Source: Microbispora hainanensis
GTDB taxonomy: Bacteria; Actinomycetota; Actinomycetes; Streptosporangiales; Streptosporangiaceae
NCBI RefSeq assembly: GCF_006874475.1
Contig: NZ_VIRM01000011.1
Span: 62,001 to 126,000, forward strand
DNA length: 64,000 nt
Reading direction: 5' to 3'
The translations under genes and the position numbers were made by a program. The notes beneath the pieces are model-generated. The model ran no database searches. It was not told where the DNA came from and saw nothing but the letters and a program-made list of their open reading frames with translations. Below, piece by piece: positions 1-7,268 of the stretch (the stretch's first letter is position 1; the number at the start of each line of letters is the position of its first letter).

Positions 1-545
1 CCGCGGCGCTGCTGGGCCGCCAACTGGAGCCGCCGCACCGGGCGGGCCCCCTGCGACCGCTGATCGAAGGGTTGCTGCGGTACGACCCGGAAGAACGGCT
101 CACCGTCGACCAGGCGATGCGCGTGCTGGTGGACGTGTTGCGGCGGCAGGGCATCCCGGCGGCGGCGCCCGGCCGGACGGCCGGCGAGCTGCCGAGCCTC
201 GGCACGGCCGCCGCCGTGCCGTACGCGGCGTCCGGCGCGGCGCCCAGACCGGGCGGGGCGCACCAGCGCGGCCGTTCCTCCGGCCACGCGTGGCCGCCGG
301 CACCCCGTGAACTGACAGCGTCCAGGGAACTCCCAGTGCCCCGAGAACTTCCTGTGCACCGGGAGTTCGCCGCGTCCCGGGAGTTCCCCGTGCCTCGGGA
401 ATTCCCGGTGCCGCGGGAGCTGATGGTGCCGGGCGAGCTCACGACCGGGCGGTTCCACGACGCGGAGGCAGGTCGCCGGGACCTTTCCCACTGGCCCCTT
501 CCCACGACCGGGCCCGGCCGGCCCTGGCCTCCGCGCCTCCCGTAG
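1..545 (+). CDS. Ser/Thr protein kinase, C-terminal end (5' part outside window)
   Basis: The open frame enters from the left edge and ends at a TAG at 543-545, leaving about 180 residues. The first part reads [16 protein letters not shown] followed by VDQAM, which matches the end of a Hanks-type Ser/Thr kinase domain (subdomain XI, with the conserved Arg before L-T). The rest is a Pro/Ala/Arg-rich cytosolic tail with no transmembrane segment or PASTA repeat. It includes a run of degenerate 6-7 residue repeats of the type RE(L/F)PVP. The N-lobe, the catalytic HRD/DFG motifs and the start lie outside the window, so activity cannot be judged. An internal ATG at 72 would start inside the domain and is not a credible gene start. 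Kinase assignment rests on one short motif; the family call is likely, the substrate unknown. Confidence 0.68.
   Translation, partial: AALLGRQLEPPHRAGPLRPLIEGLLRYDPEERLTVDQAMRVLVDVLRRQGIPAAAPGRTAGELPSLGTAAAVPYAASGAAPRPGGAHQRGRSSGHAWPPAPRELTASRELPVPRELPVHREFAASREFPVPREFPVPRELMVPGELTTGRFHDAEAGRRDLSHWPLPTTGPGRPWPPRLP
304..448 (+). repeat. Degenerate in-frame 18-21 bp repeat encoding RE(L/F)PVP units
   Basis: About seven imperfect copies of a unit encoding Arg-Glu-(Leu/Phe)-(Pro/Ala/Thr)-(Val/Ser) occur in the tail of the kinase gene. All copies keep the reading frame, so the array varies tail length without breaking the protein. No other function is visible. Confidence 0.6.
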
Positions 546-603
546 CCCCCCCGACAGCCCCCGACAGCCCCTGTAGCCCCCGGCCGGCCCTGCCCCCATA
601 GCT

Positions 604-1123
604 CATGGTGGCTTGGTAGCGGACGGCGAGTTTGTCGTATCTGGTTGCGATGGCTCGGTGGCGTTTGAGCCGGTTGATGCCGCATTTTACAGCGTGACGG
701 GCGCGGTAGTCGCGGGCGTCGAACGTGTACGGGCGGCCGCCGCGGCTGCCGCGCCGTAGGCGCGCGGCGATGCGATCGGCTGGTTCGGGGATGGTGCATC
801 TGATCCCGCGACTGCGTAGGTGGGCGCGGATCGCCCGGGATGAGTAGGCCTTGTCCGCGCGCACCACTTCGGGACGGGCGCGGGGCCGGCCTGGCCCGAG
901 CCGGGGGACGTAGATGCCGGCCATGATGGCCTGGAACTGTGGGGCATCGCCCCGCTGCCCGGCGGTCAGCACCAGCGACAGCAACCGTTGGCCCTGTTCA
1001 CAGGCCAGGTGCAGCTTGGTCGACAGGCCACCGCGGGGCACTTCCCGCCGGCGCACCGCGACCGCCGTGGCGAACGGCTCGGCCGGCGGGTGGCCCGGCG
1101 CGGCCGCCGACGACGAGCCGCCA
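604..1123 (-). pseudogene. IS5-family transposase remnant (C-terminal half, catalytic Glu lost)
   Basis: The minus-strand frame reads [15 protein letters not shown], then [16 protein letters not shown], then [20 protein letters not shown]. This is the C-terminal half of the IS5-type DDE transposases common in streptomycetes and relatives. The second catalytic Asp is present in RADKAY. The Y(2)R(3)E(6)K signature is present except that Glu is Lys (codon AAA, plus-strand positions 685-687), so the enzyme would be dead even if complete. The N-terminal half with the first Asp is missing; upstream of about 1040 the similarity fades. At the 3' end the reading runs past the expected C-terminus without the usual stop, and no terminal inverted repeat is visible. 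It lies head to head with a group II intron fragment. I infer an old IS insertion trimmed on both sides. Confidence 0.72.
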
Positions 1124-1144
1124 TTCTGACCTGTCGTGGTCGAG

Positions 1145-1173
1145 GGGCCCGGGCCATACGGCTCGGGCCCTTT
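1145..1173 (+). terminator. Intrinsic-terminator-like hairpin, probable intron target
   Basis: An 11-bp stem (1145-1155 with 1160-1170, one G-U pair) closes a 4-base loop (ATAC) and is followed by TTT at 1171-1173. Five bases further on, the group II intron-like sequence begins. Bacterial class C group II introns are known to insert just behind such terminator hairpins, so this is probably the original target site. Confidence 0.6.
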
Positions 1174-1177
1174 CGCG

Positions 1178-1303
1178 GTACGCCCGTCATGGGCGATCGC
1201 TTGGGGGTGAAAGTCCCCTGGAGACAGAGGTAGTGCTGACTCCGAGCCGGAGGCAACTGCGCCGTCGTGAGGCGGGGGTGGGAAGGAAGCCCGAGGCGAC
1301 GTC
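1178..1303 (+). mobile_element. Group II intron 5' fragment (domain I), truncated
   Basis: The segment begins GTACG, close to the GUGYG 5' end of group II introns. It continues with gcccgtcatgggcg, gggggtgaaagtcccc, gagacagaggtagtgctgac, gagccggaggcaactg and ggaaggaagcccgaggcg. This order of short helices and loops, with a GUGAAAGUC loop and a GGAAGC-type segment, matches domain I of bacterial class C-like introns as I remember them. No reverse transcriptase/maturase frame and no domain V follow; after about 1303 the sequence merges into the 3' end of the next gene. It is therefore a dead 5' remnant, not a splicing intron. The exact 3' limit is uncertain. Confidence 0.62.
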
Positions 1304-1372
1304 CCGCTGGTCGACGTCCTCGTCGACGTCGACCGCTCCGGCCCAGCCTCATCGCTGGCCCGGGGGGCGATG

Positions 1373-2284
1373 TCAGCTCGCCGCAGGGTGCGGGACCGGA
1401 ACAGGCTTGGGATGGACGATGATGGGCACGCTGGCCCGCATCGCGCCGGAGCCGTGGAGGGACCGGCCGTCCTGGTCCTTCCAAAACTCCAGGTGGTAGG
1501 TCCCAGCCGGGACACCCGCCCACTTGCGGTACTGCCACGAGTTACAGCTAAACCGCGCGGCCTCGCCCGTGGGCCGGAGCGCCACCCAGTATGTGGTCGT
1601 CCCCTCTGGACAAGAGTTGTTCCACCACAGCTCGACGTCACCGGCGGACGTCTGAGTCCACTCCCGCGAAAGGATGCGAAAGGCCATGCGGTCGATCCGC
1701 ATGGCGAACCCGTATCCGGGATCGGGTGCGGGCGGCGGCGAGGCCGACGTGGCGACGGCCGCCGTCTCCTCGCCCGGAGCGTGGAGAAGGAGGACGAGCA
1801 CGAGGCCGGCCACCACGGTGGCCCCCGCACCGGCCACTGGGACGAGCCAGCGCCCGCGCCGCCGCCGAGGCCGCGATCGCTCGCGATTATCAGGAGAGTC
1901 TCCTGCGTGCATGGCCACAGGGGCAGGCGAGTCGCGGGCCTGAGCAGCAGGCACCTCGGGGGTGGGGGCTGGGCGCTGGAGCTGGCGCTGCCGCTGGTCG
2001 CCCCTTGCTTGCCTCTGCAGCTCGTGCCACTCGTCCAGTTCCTCGGCGCTGGCCCCGAAGATCTCCGCCAACGCCGTGAGCACCGCCTTTTCAGGCAGAG
2101 TGGTGTGCTCCGTGCTCAGATAGCGGCTCAAGGCCGTGTCGCTCAGTCCTCTGACGTTCTGGTCTTGCAGCTTCACCTTCAGCTTCGCCGCGACCTGGTC
2201 CAACTTCAGGCCGCCGGAAGTCACCCACTTGGCGCGCAGTTTCTGAGCGAGCACCACCCTCGCTGCACTAGGAACCTTTCCCAT
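1373..2284 (-). CDS. Membrane-anchored helix-turn-helix protein with an external Cys-containing domain
   Basis: The protein has 303 aa. Residues 8-90 are Lys/Arg-rich and helical, with [11 protein letters not shown] and [20 protein letters not shown], which looks like an XRE-type helix-turn-helix. A Pro/Gln-rich linker leads to a basic stretch (RRRRGR) and one transmembrane helix at about 146-168. About 135 residues outside follow, with two Cys (NNSCPEG and FSCNSWQY) and many aromatic residues. The start is the ATG at 2284, because AGGAG stands 8 bases upstream; a longer frame exists but lacks a ribosome site. Such one-piece proteins are common in actinomycetes and usually have no known role. 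DNA binding inside with a sensor domain outside is inference. It sits among mobile-element remnants with no operon partner and may be cargo. Confidence 0.72.
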   Translation of the reverse strand: MGKVPSAARVVLAQKLRAKWVTSGGLKLDQVAAKLKVKLQDQNVRGLSDTALSRYLSTEHTTLPEKAVLTALAEIFGASAEELDEWHELQRQARGDQRQRQLQRPAPTPEVPAAQARDSPAPVAMHAGDSPDNRERSRPRRRRGRWLVPVAGAGATVVAGLVLVLLLHAPGEETAAVATSASPPPAPDPGYGFAMRIDRMAFRILSREWTQTSAGDVELWWNNSCPEGTTTYWVALRPTGEAARFSCNSWQYRKWAGVPAGTYHLEFWKDQDGRSLHGSGAMRASVPIIVHPKPVPVPHPAAS

Positions 2285-3040
2285 CGGCGCTCCTGCATCG
2301 TCGCGGACATCCCGATATCCCGTCACTATCCCTCCGCCATCCCAAAGCCGGACGGTTCCGCAGGTGAGAGCCGCGAAGAGCAATCGGGATCGGGCCGGGA
2401 TCCGGGCGGGACGCGACCCCCGCCAACAGCACTGGTGGCGCTTCCACGATCTCCCCAATCCTGAATCCGGCGACGCCCACATGGCTCGCCAAGCTCGCAG
2501 ATCACCCACGTCTCAGCATTCCGGCATCCGCCGAGCCTAGCGATGCGGATCACTGCGAGCAGTGTCTTTCAACTGACCTAAGGGGAGCAATGCTGATCAC
2601 AGCACGAAGAGAGGGCTGCTGCCGCCGCTATGACGGCCATGGGCCCTGACGTCCAGCCCGGCTGCCGGGACCGCACATGCGGCCGTCCAGCCAGTCTTCG
2701 GGAAGGTCTGCATGTTCAACCTCTCCGGAGCTGCTGCCCGGGCTGACGAAATCCCTGGCCATCATGAAGACCTATAGCAACATTCTCAACCACGATAGGC
2801 GGCTGGTCAGCGGGGTCAGCACGGCCCCGAACTACTACTTCGGCAAGGTGCTCAACGATGCGCGCTGGGGGCGGATTCTCGCGGTAACGGTGTCCAAGCG
2901 TTAGACCCCCGACAGCGGCGGATCGGCCCCTGCTCGCCCCGTCGCCGTCGGCGCATCACTGCAGACGAAACGGACCACAGATCCACGCTCGAACATCGAC
3001 TGCGGCTGCTCAAGCCGCGACACCAGGAAGGACCGAGCTG
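2285..3040. other. Stretch without a confident gene
   Basis: About 750 bp between the helix-turn-helix gene and the zinc-motif mini-gene. A short plus-strand frame at 2764-2904 encodes 46 residues ending NDARWGRILAVTVSKR. Its base composition is less G+C-rich than the surroundings, but it has no ribosome site and no family I recognise. It may be the end of a decayed foreign gene. No repeat or strong hairpin stands out. Confidence 0.4.
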
Positions 3041-3199
3041 ATGCCCCGATGCAAGTCATGCGAAGGAAACGGCGAGTGCCGCAAGTGTAATGGGACGGGG
3101 GAGCTGGATGGCTTCTTCTCCCGGCCCAAGTGCGACGCCTGCGGCGGGGATGGCGTGTGCCACTCCTGCAAGGGCCACGGAGAGTCATGGGGCTGGTGA
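3041..3199 (+). CDS. 52-aa protein with CxxCxGxG (DnaJ-type) zinc motifs
   Basis: This gene is easily missed because it encodes only 52 residues. The start ATG at 3041 is preceded by AGGAAGGA about nine bases upstream, and TGA ends it at 3199. The protein is four Cys pairs with Gly-rich spacers: CKSCEGNG, CRKCNGTG, CDACGGDG and CHSCKGHG, the CxxCxGxG unit of the DnaJ central zinc domain. Eight Cys would bind two zinc ions in the DnaJ fold. Nothing else is attached: no J domain, no membrane segment. Free-standing small zinc proteins of this type are frequent in actinomycetes near mobile or regulatory genes; their roles are mostly unknown. Chaperone-like or thiol-redox activity is a guess. The regular motif spacing makes a real gene much more likely than a chance frame. 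Confidence 0.72.
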   Translation: MPRCKSCEGNGECRKCNGTGELDGFFSRPKCDACGGDGVCHSCKGHGESWGW

Positions 3200-3319
3200 C
3201 AAGTTCTTCCCCGCCCCGAAGTTGATCACCCTTCGAGGTTGTCAGCGGCCAAGCAGACGGCCTCGAAGGATGACACTTCGGTGATCCTGGATTCGGAGCC
3301 CTGGATGAACATCAGACGG

Positions 3320-3564
3320 CACCGCCGCCTACTCTCCAAACTCCTCCGGGCGGCCGCACCAAAGGACCGGTGTACCTCACCGACCGGCGCGCCCGCGTCG
3401 CCTTGGCCGCCGCCGACCTCGACCCGACTCCGGCCGGGCCCGCCTGTCCCACCGGCGCGCTGACATCACCGACCCCGACCAGCTCGCCCGCCGCCATCAG
3501 CAGGGCCCTGCACGACCTGCGCCACTCTGCCCTCACCCACGCCGCCGAAAAAAACGGCGCCAAC
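3320..3564 (+). pseudogene. Tyrosine site-specific integrase remnant
   Basis: In frame 2 the sequence reads GPVYLTDRRARVALAAADLDP and, further on, LHDLRHSALTHAAEKNGAN. These match the catalytic part of actinobacterial tyrosine recombinases, including the box II motif (H-x-L-R-H). The N-terminal region, the middle between the two motifs, and the catalytic Tyr segment after LTHAAE are missing or scrambled, so it cannot recombine DNA. The frame runs straight into the following secreted-protein gene, giving a longer spurious frame. I infer deletion of an integrated element with this piece left behind. Confidence 0.66.
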
Positions 3565-3576
3565 GAAAGGATTCCT

Positions 3577-4101
3577 GTGTCCACGATTTCCTTTGTGCTG
3601 CGCACGGCTTCCACAGCAGGCTTGGCCGTGGGGCTGTTCCTGGGCGGTTCCCTCATCGAGGTCCCAGCCCATGCCTCGGCCCAGCAGTCCCAGACCTCCT
3701 GCAGCGGCAGGCGCATCGGCCACGTTCAGATCATGGCCACGGGCAGTCGAAAGGCTATGAAAGCGGCCTACCTGCACATCTACCGCAGTGGCAGCCGGGT
3801 CTGCGCCTTCACCAACACCAGCGCAGCAGCCGAACGCTTTTCTAAGGACATGGAAGTATCCCTGTGGGCATGTGGCCGCACTGCCGACGAGTGCCGAAGG
3901 GCTCACCCGTGGGGCAGAAACGACCCGTCCCCGCAGGCCGAAAACTCCGTGAAGGACGTGCATACCCGTACCAAGTCCGTCACCATTCTCGCCGGCGATC
4001 GATGCATCCAGGCCTGGGCAATGGTCGGGTTCACCGACTGGTCTAGCGGTGTCGGGTACATGGGGTATGGATACAGCCCTATTTCGTGCCCGCCCCGCTA
4101 G
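3577..4101 (+). CDS. Small secreted Cys-rich protein, function unknown
   Basis: The protein has 174 aa from a GTG at 3577, chosen because AAAGGA lies six bases upstream and a signal peptide follows at once. The signal is VSTISFVLRTASTAGLAVG then LFLGGSLIEVPAHASA, with cleavage likely after AHASA. The mature part has six or more Cys (TSCSG, RVCAF, WACGRTADEC, DRCIQAW, ISCPP), suggesting disulfides outside the cell. The pattern AAYLHIYRSGSRVCAFTN vaguely resembles spore-associated protein A (SapA)-type secreted proteins of streptomycetes; I would not name it on that. The frame extends upstream into an integrase remnant, which is accidental read-through. It stands alone between two broken mobile genes and may have arrived as cargo. 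Confidence 0.66.
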   Translation: MSTISFVLRTASTAGLAVGLFLGGSLIEVPAHASAQQSQTSCSGRRIGHVQIMATGSRKAMKAAYLHIYRSGSRVCAFTNTSAAAERFSKDMEVSLWACGRTADECRRAHPWGRNDPSPQAENSVKDVHTRTKSVTILAGDRCIQAWAMVGFTDWSSGVGYMGYGYSPISCPPR

Positions 4102-4318
4102 AGCACCTAGGCTAGTCTCTTCAGTTCGGTGTGAGGAATCTATGCGGCATCAGTCCGCGGGGCGTCCCCACCTTGTTTTGACAACCTTCACACCGGAGCC
4201 CGGCAGGATCGCGCGACCGGGTGGCGGGGACGAGGTGCCGTCGCACGTCCTTGGGGCGTTCTCGCCGACAATCGGCCGAGGGCGCCCCGTTCGTGTCTGT
4301 CAACGGACTCCCGATAGT

Positions 4319-4340
4319 GGCTCTGGCACTAATTTTGTGA
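4319..4340 (+). repeat. Probable left terminal inverted repeat of an ISL3-type element
   Basis: The sequence starts GGCTCTGGCACTAATTTTG and lies about 40 bp before an ISL3-type transposase start. ISL3 elements commonly begin with GGCTCT followed by an A/T-rich stretch. The matching right end is not in the window, in keeping with the truncated transposase. Confidence 0.45.
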
Positions 4341-4380
4341 TCTTCCCGCGCTCGGCTGCCGGTGTTGCTGATCATGCTGG

Positions 4381-4546
4381 GTGACGATCTCTGAGTTGCT
4401 CGCGGTTCTCTTCCCTCACCTGGCCTGCCTACAGATTGACCAGGTGTCCCGGTCAGGCAGGTCGGTACGGATCCGGGCCAGGACCGTCTCCACGCAGGCG
4501 GCGTGCTCCCGGTGCGGGAAGGTCTCCCAGCGCGTGCACAGCCCGC
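4381..4546 (+). pseudogene. ISL3-family transposase, N-terminal fragment
   Basis: A GTG-started frame reads ISELLAVLFPHLACLQIDQV, then RIRARTVSTQAACSRCGKVS followed by QRVHS. This is the N-terminal zinc-ribbon region of ISL3-type transposases (C-x2-C in CSRC). Similarity stops at about 4546, where sequence of a serine resolvase begins in another frame. The DDE domain is absent. The joint of two unrelated recombinase fragments at one base position points to deletion or recombination between mobile elements. Confidence 0.66.
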
Positions 4547-4617
4547 GATCAGCGCCTCGACCGACAGACCCGCGCGCTCGAAGCCGCCGGCTGCATCCGC
4601 ATCTTCGCCGACAAGCG
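4547..4617 (+). pseudogene. Serine recombinase (resolvase/invertase) fragment
   Basis: About 24 codons read DQRLDRQTRALEAAGC then IRIFADK, the well-conserved segment of Tn3/Hin-type resolvases that follows the catalytic Ser (family form: Q-x2-L-Q-x-D-A-L-x-A-A-G-C-x-R-I-F-x-D). Nothing before or after belongs to a resolvase. The fragment is directly fused to the end of the ISL3 fragment. Confidence 0.55.
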
Positions 4618-4650
4618 GTGCGGCGGCGGATACCCATGGCACCCCGGTAG

Positions 4651-4710
4651 CCCCGGCCACCCGGCCGCCCGGCCTCGTGCCGGGCGGCTCCCCCGCGTGG
4701 GTGGCCGGGG
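4651..4710 (-). terminator. Nested double-stem hairpin downstream of the PepSY gene
   Basis: A perfect 12-bp outer stem (4651-4662 with 4699-4710) encloses a perfect 10-bp inner hairpin (4664-4673 with 4679-4688, 5-base loop). It lies 28 bp after the PepSY stop codon and is the likely transcription end of the regulator-kinase-PepSY operon. It also marks the boundary with the mobile-element graveyard. Confidence 0.55.
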
Positions 4711-4738
4711 GAGCCGGATCTTCCTGCGTTTCCTGTGG

Positions 4739-5098
4739 TCAGTCGTCGTGGTCGACGCGGAACTTGATGATCCGTCCGGTCGCGATCGCGACGTAGACGT
4801 CGTACTCCGTGTGACCCTTGTGCAGCTCGATCTTCCAGGTGCGGTAGCCGTGCTCCCACTCGCGTTCGACCTCGGTGACCCGCGCGCCGGGCACCCGCTT
4901 CTTCGCGATCGCGACCGCCTGGCGCCAGGTGATCGCGGCCGTGGAGGCGGAGGCCCGGGAGAGGGAGGCCTGGGAGAGGGAGGCCGAGGCGGCCGAGGAG
5001 AGCGGGGCGGGCGCCGCGGCCGCGACGGCGGTTCCGCCGGCGGCCAGTGCGGTGACGGTGACGGCGGCGGCGAGAGCGATCTTCGTTGTCTGTCTCAT
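4739..5098 (-). CDS. Exported PepSY-domain protein
   Basis: The protein has 119 aa. An N-terminal signal peptide (ALAAAVTVTALAAGGTAVAAAA) is followed by a low-complexity Ser/Ala stretch (SLSQASLSRASAS) and one PepSY domain with AVAIAKKRVPGARVTEVE and, near the end, YDVYVAIATGRIIKF. PepSY modules of about 60-70 residues are known from extracytoplasmic proteins, some of which inhibit proteases. The gene follows the sensor kinase on the same strand after 90 bp. It has its own upstream TTAG-N7-TTAGCG box, also found before the neighbouring divergent gene, so it is probably a target of the adjacent response regulator. Whether it feeds back on the kinase is not visible from sequence. Confidence 0.85.
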   Translation of the reverse strand: MRQTTKIALAAAVTVTALAAGGTAVAAAAPAPLSSAASASLSQASLSRASASTAAITWRQAVAIAKKRVPGARVTEVEREWEHGYRTWKIELHKGHTEYDVYVAIATGRIIKFRVDHDD

Positions 5099-5131
5099 GC
5101 GTCGAGGTTCGCAGCGATCATGTTAGGGCCG

Positions 5132-5148
5132 CGCTAAGCGATCCCTAA
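5132..5148 (-). promoter_or_regulatory. Predicted response-regulator box TTAG-N7-TTAGCG before the PepSY gene
   Basis: On the minus strand the sequence is TTAGGGATCGCTTAGCG, two TTAG half-sites exactly 11 bp apart, 34-50 bp upstream of the PepSY start. Direct repeats at 11-bp spacing are typical of OmpR/PhoB-type regulators. A near copy stands at 7230-7246. Confidence 0.5.
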
Positions 5149-5188
5149 AGCATCGCTGCCTTCTTCCGGCACCGGCGGAACCCCTGCG

Positions 5189-6478
5189 TCAGCGCCCGTC
5201 CGAGTCGCGGCGGGCCGAGCCCAGGAGCAGGCGCACCTCGGCGCCGCCGAGATCCGATCGGCCGACGGTCAGGGAGCCGCCCGACTCCTCGGCCACGCGG
5301 CGGGCGATGTCGAGCCCGAGCCCCGTCGAGCCCGCGCCGCTCTCCCCGCGTCTCGGCGGGCCGCCGGGGCCGAAGCCGGGACCGGCATCCGAGACCGTCA
5401 GGGCCGCCGCGTCGTCGGGCCCGGGGGCCAGGAGCACGCGGAAGGACGTCCCGTCGGGGGTGTGCGCGAAGACGTTGCCGAGGAGGGCGTCGGCGCAGTC
5501 GGCCAGGTCCTCGGCCGCGACCGCCACCGGCAGCGGGCCGGGCACGAGGTCGAGCGTGAAGGACCTCGACTGGTCCTCCGCCAGCACCGACCAGAACTCC
5601 ACCCGGTCGCGCACCACGGCGACGGCGTCGCAGGAGGCCCGTTCCCGCGACCGCCGCCGCACGTCGTTGATGACGGCGGTGACCGCCCGCTCCAGCGCGT
5701 CCACGCGGGCCTCCATCCTGGCCGCCTCGCCGGGATCGGCCAGCGACTCCGCTTCGAGCCGCAGGCCGGTCAGCGGTGTGCGCAGCCGGTGGGAGAGGTC
5801 CGCCACCATCTCGCGCTCCTCGGCGAGCAGGTCGGAGATGCGTCCCGCGAGGTGGTTGAGGGCCAGGCCCGCCGTACGGACCTCCGGCGGGCCCTGCGGG
5901 GTCGCCCGGGCGGTCAGGTCGCCCTTCGCGAGGCGGTGGGAGACCTGGGCGAGCGCCGTGGTGGGCCGCACGACCGCGCGTGCGAGGCGGTCGGCGACCA
6001 GGATGCCGAGCCCGACCAGGGCGACCCCGAGGATCAGCAGCGCGAGCCAGGTCCGGTGGACGCCGCGGTCGAGATCGTCGTCGGAGAGGAAGGCGCGGAC
6101 GACGGCCGTGCCGCCCGGCGCGCCCTGCACCGCCACCAGGATCTCCCTGCCGCCCGGCACGGCCGCGGTCAGGCTCCGGCCGCGTGCGGCGAGGTCGACG
6201 GCGCGGGTGCGGGCCGCCTGGGCCCCGAGCACGCGGCCGTCCGCGAGGAAGACCGTGACGGGGTGTCCGCTCGACGCGCCCGCCTGCTCGGCGGTCAGCC
6301 GCAGCGTCTCCTCGTCCACCGCGCCCACGGCCACGGCGACGGATTCGGCGGCCCGGGTCGCGGAGGCGACGGCCTCGCTGTGCGCCACCGACCGCACCAG
6401 CAAGGCAAGCGGCACCAGCAGTGACACCAGGACCAGCGACGTGGTCGCCGCGACGAGGGCCGCGAGCCAGCGCCTCAT
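5189..6478 (-). CDS. Sensor histidine kinase (HAMP, HisKA, HATPase)
   Basis: The protein has 429 aa. Transmembrane helices at about 8-28 and 143-162 flank a 110-residue external sensor region. A HAMP linker (about 160-215) leads to the HisKA dimerisation helix with phospho-acceptor His230 in VADLSHRLRTPLTG. The ATP-binding part shows an N-box (LLGNVFAHT), DAGPGFGPGG and GSTGLGLDIARRVAEESGG. It is the partner of the OmpR-type regulator four bases upstream (TGA then ATG). The signal is unknown; the linked PepSY protein suggests an envelope cue. No motif is missing, so it should be active. Confidence 0.93.
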   Translation of the reverse strand: MRRWLAALVAATTSLVLVSLLVPLALLVRSVAHSEAVASATRAAESVAVAVGAVDEETLRLTAEQAGASSGHPVTVFLADGRVLGAQAARTRAVDLAARGRSLTAAVPGGREILVAVQGAPGGTAVVRAFLSDDDLDRGVHRTWLALLILGVALVGLGILVADRLARAVVRPTTALAQVSHRLAKGDLTARATPQGPPEVRTAGLALNHLAGRISDLLAEEREMVADLSHRLRTPLTGLRLEAESLADPGEAARMEARVDALERAVTAVINDVRRRSRERASCDAVAVVRDRVEFWSVLAEDQSRSFTLDLVPGPLPVAVAAEDLADCADALLGNVFAHTPDGTSFRVLLAPGPDDAAALTVSDAGPGFGPGGPPRRGESGAGSTGLGLDIARRVAEESGGSLTVGRSDLGGAEVRLLLGSARRDSDGR

Positions 6479-6482
6479 CGGC

Positions 6483-7175
6483 TCATTCCGCGGGCGAAGG
6501 CGGCGCGGTCAGGCGTACGCCCACCCCGCGGACGGTCTGGAGATAGCGCGGACGCTGCGCGGTCTCGCCGAGTTTGCGGCGCAGCCACGACAGGTGGACG
6601 TCGACCGTCTTGTCGGTGCCTCCGTAGGGGATGCGCCAGACCTCGGTGAGCAGCTCGCGCTTGGTCACGACCTGCCCGGCCCGTGCCGCCAGATAGTGCA
6701 GCAGGTCGAACTCCCGCGGCGTCAGGTCCAGCACCGCGCCGTCGAGCGTCGCCTCCCTGGCGCCCGGGTCGACGCGGAGCGTCCCCACCGTCAGGGAGGT
6801 GTCCGTACGCCCGGTGTCGATCCGGCGCAGCACGGCGCGGATGCGCGCGTCGAGCTGCGCGGCGCTGTAGGGCTTGACCACGTAGTCGTCGGCGCCGGCG
6901 TCGAGCAGGCGGACCATGTCGGCCTCCCCGTCCCTGGCGGTGGCGACGATGACCGGCACGCGGCTCACCGCGCGGAGCATGCGCAGCAGGTCGGCGCCGT
7001 CCATGTCGGGCAGGCCGAGGTCGAGCACGATGAGGTCGGGACGGTCCTCGACGGCCGACCGCAGGCCGTCGAGGGCGGTGGAGGCGGAGGAGACGGCATG
7101 CCCGCGGTCGCGCAGGCTCCGGGTGAGGGAGGTGCGGATGGGGGCGTCGTCTTCGATGAGCAGCACGCTTGGCAT
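6483..7175 (-). CDS. OmpR/PhoB-family response regulator
   Basis: The protein has 230 aa from the ATG at 7175. The receiver domain carries the acidic pair in LLIEDD, phospho-acceptor Asp52 in LIVLDLGLPDMDG, and the conserved Lys in DDYVVKPYS. The C-terminal winged helix is complete (LTPREFDLLHYLAARAG, VDVHLSWLRRKLGE and YLQTVRGVGVRL). A start 36 bp further upstream is possible but adds residues not seen in the family. It forms an operon with the kinase and PepSY gene. The divergent gene at 7269 shares its upstream region, which carries the proposed 11-bp direct repeat, so autoregulation is likely. Confidence 0.93.
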   Translation of the reverse strand: MPSVLLIEDDAPIRTSLTRSLRDRGHAVSSASTALDGLRSAVEDRPDLIVLDLGLPDMDGADLLRMLRAVSRVPVIVATARDGEADMVRLLDAGADDYVVKPYSAAQLDARIRAVLRRIDTGRTDTSLTVGTLRVDPGAREATLDGAVLDLTPREFDLLHYLAARAGQVVTKRELLTEVWRIPYGGTDKTVDVHLSWLRRKLGETAQRPRYLQTVRGVGVRLTAPPSPAE

Positions 7176-7229
7176 TTGACCGTTACGGTAGCCGCCCGGT
7201 GGAAGCGGCATAAGTCCGTTATCCGGGCC

Positions 7230-7246
7230 TTAGCGTTCCCTTAGCG
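7230..7246 (+). promoter_or_regulatory. Predicted response-regulator box TTAG-N7-TTAGCG in the divergent promoter region
   Basis: The sequence TTAGCGTTCCCTTAGCG holds two TTAGCG half-sites exactly 11 bp apart, between the response regulator gene (start 7175) and the divergent envelope gene (start 7269). The same architecture precedes the PepSY gene. Confidence 0.5.
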
Positions 7247-7268
7247 TTCGGAGTGGGAAAGTGGCGGC

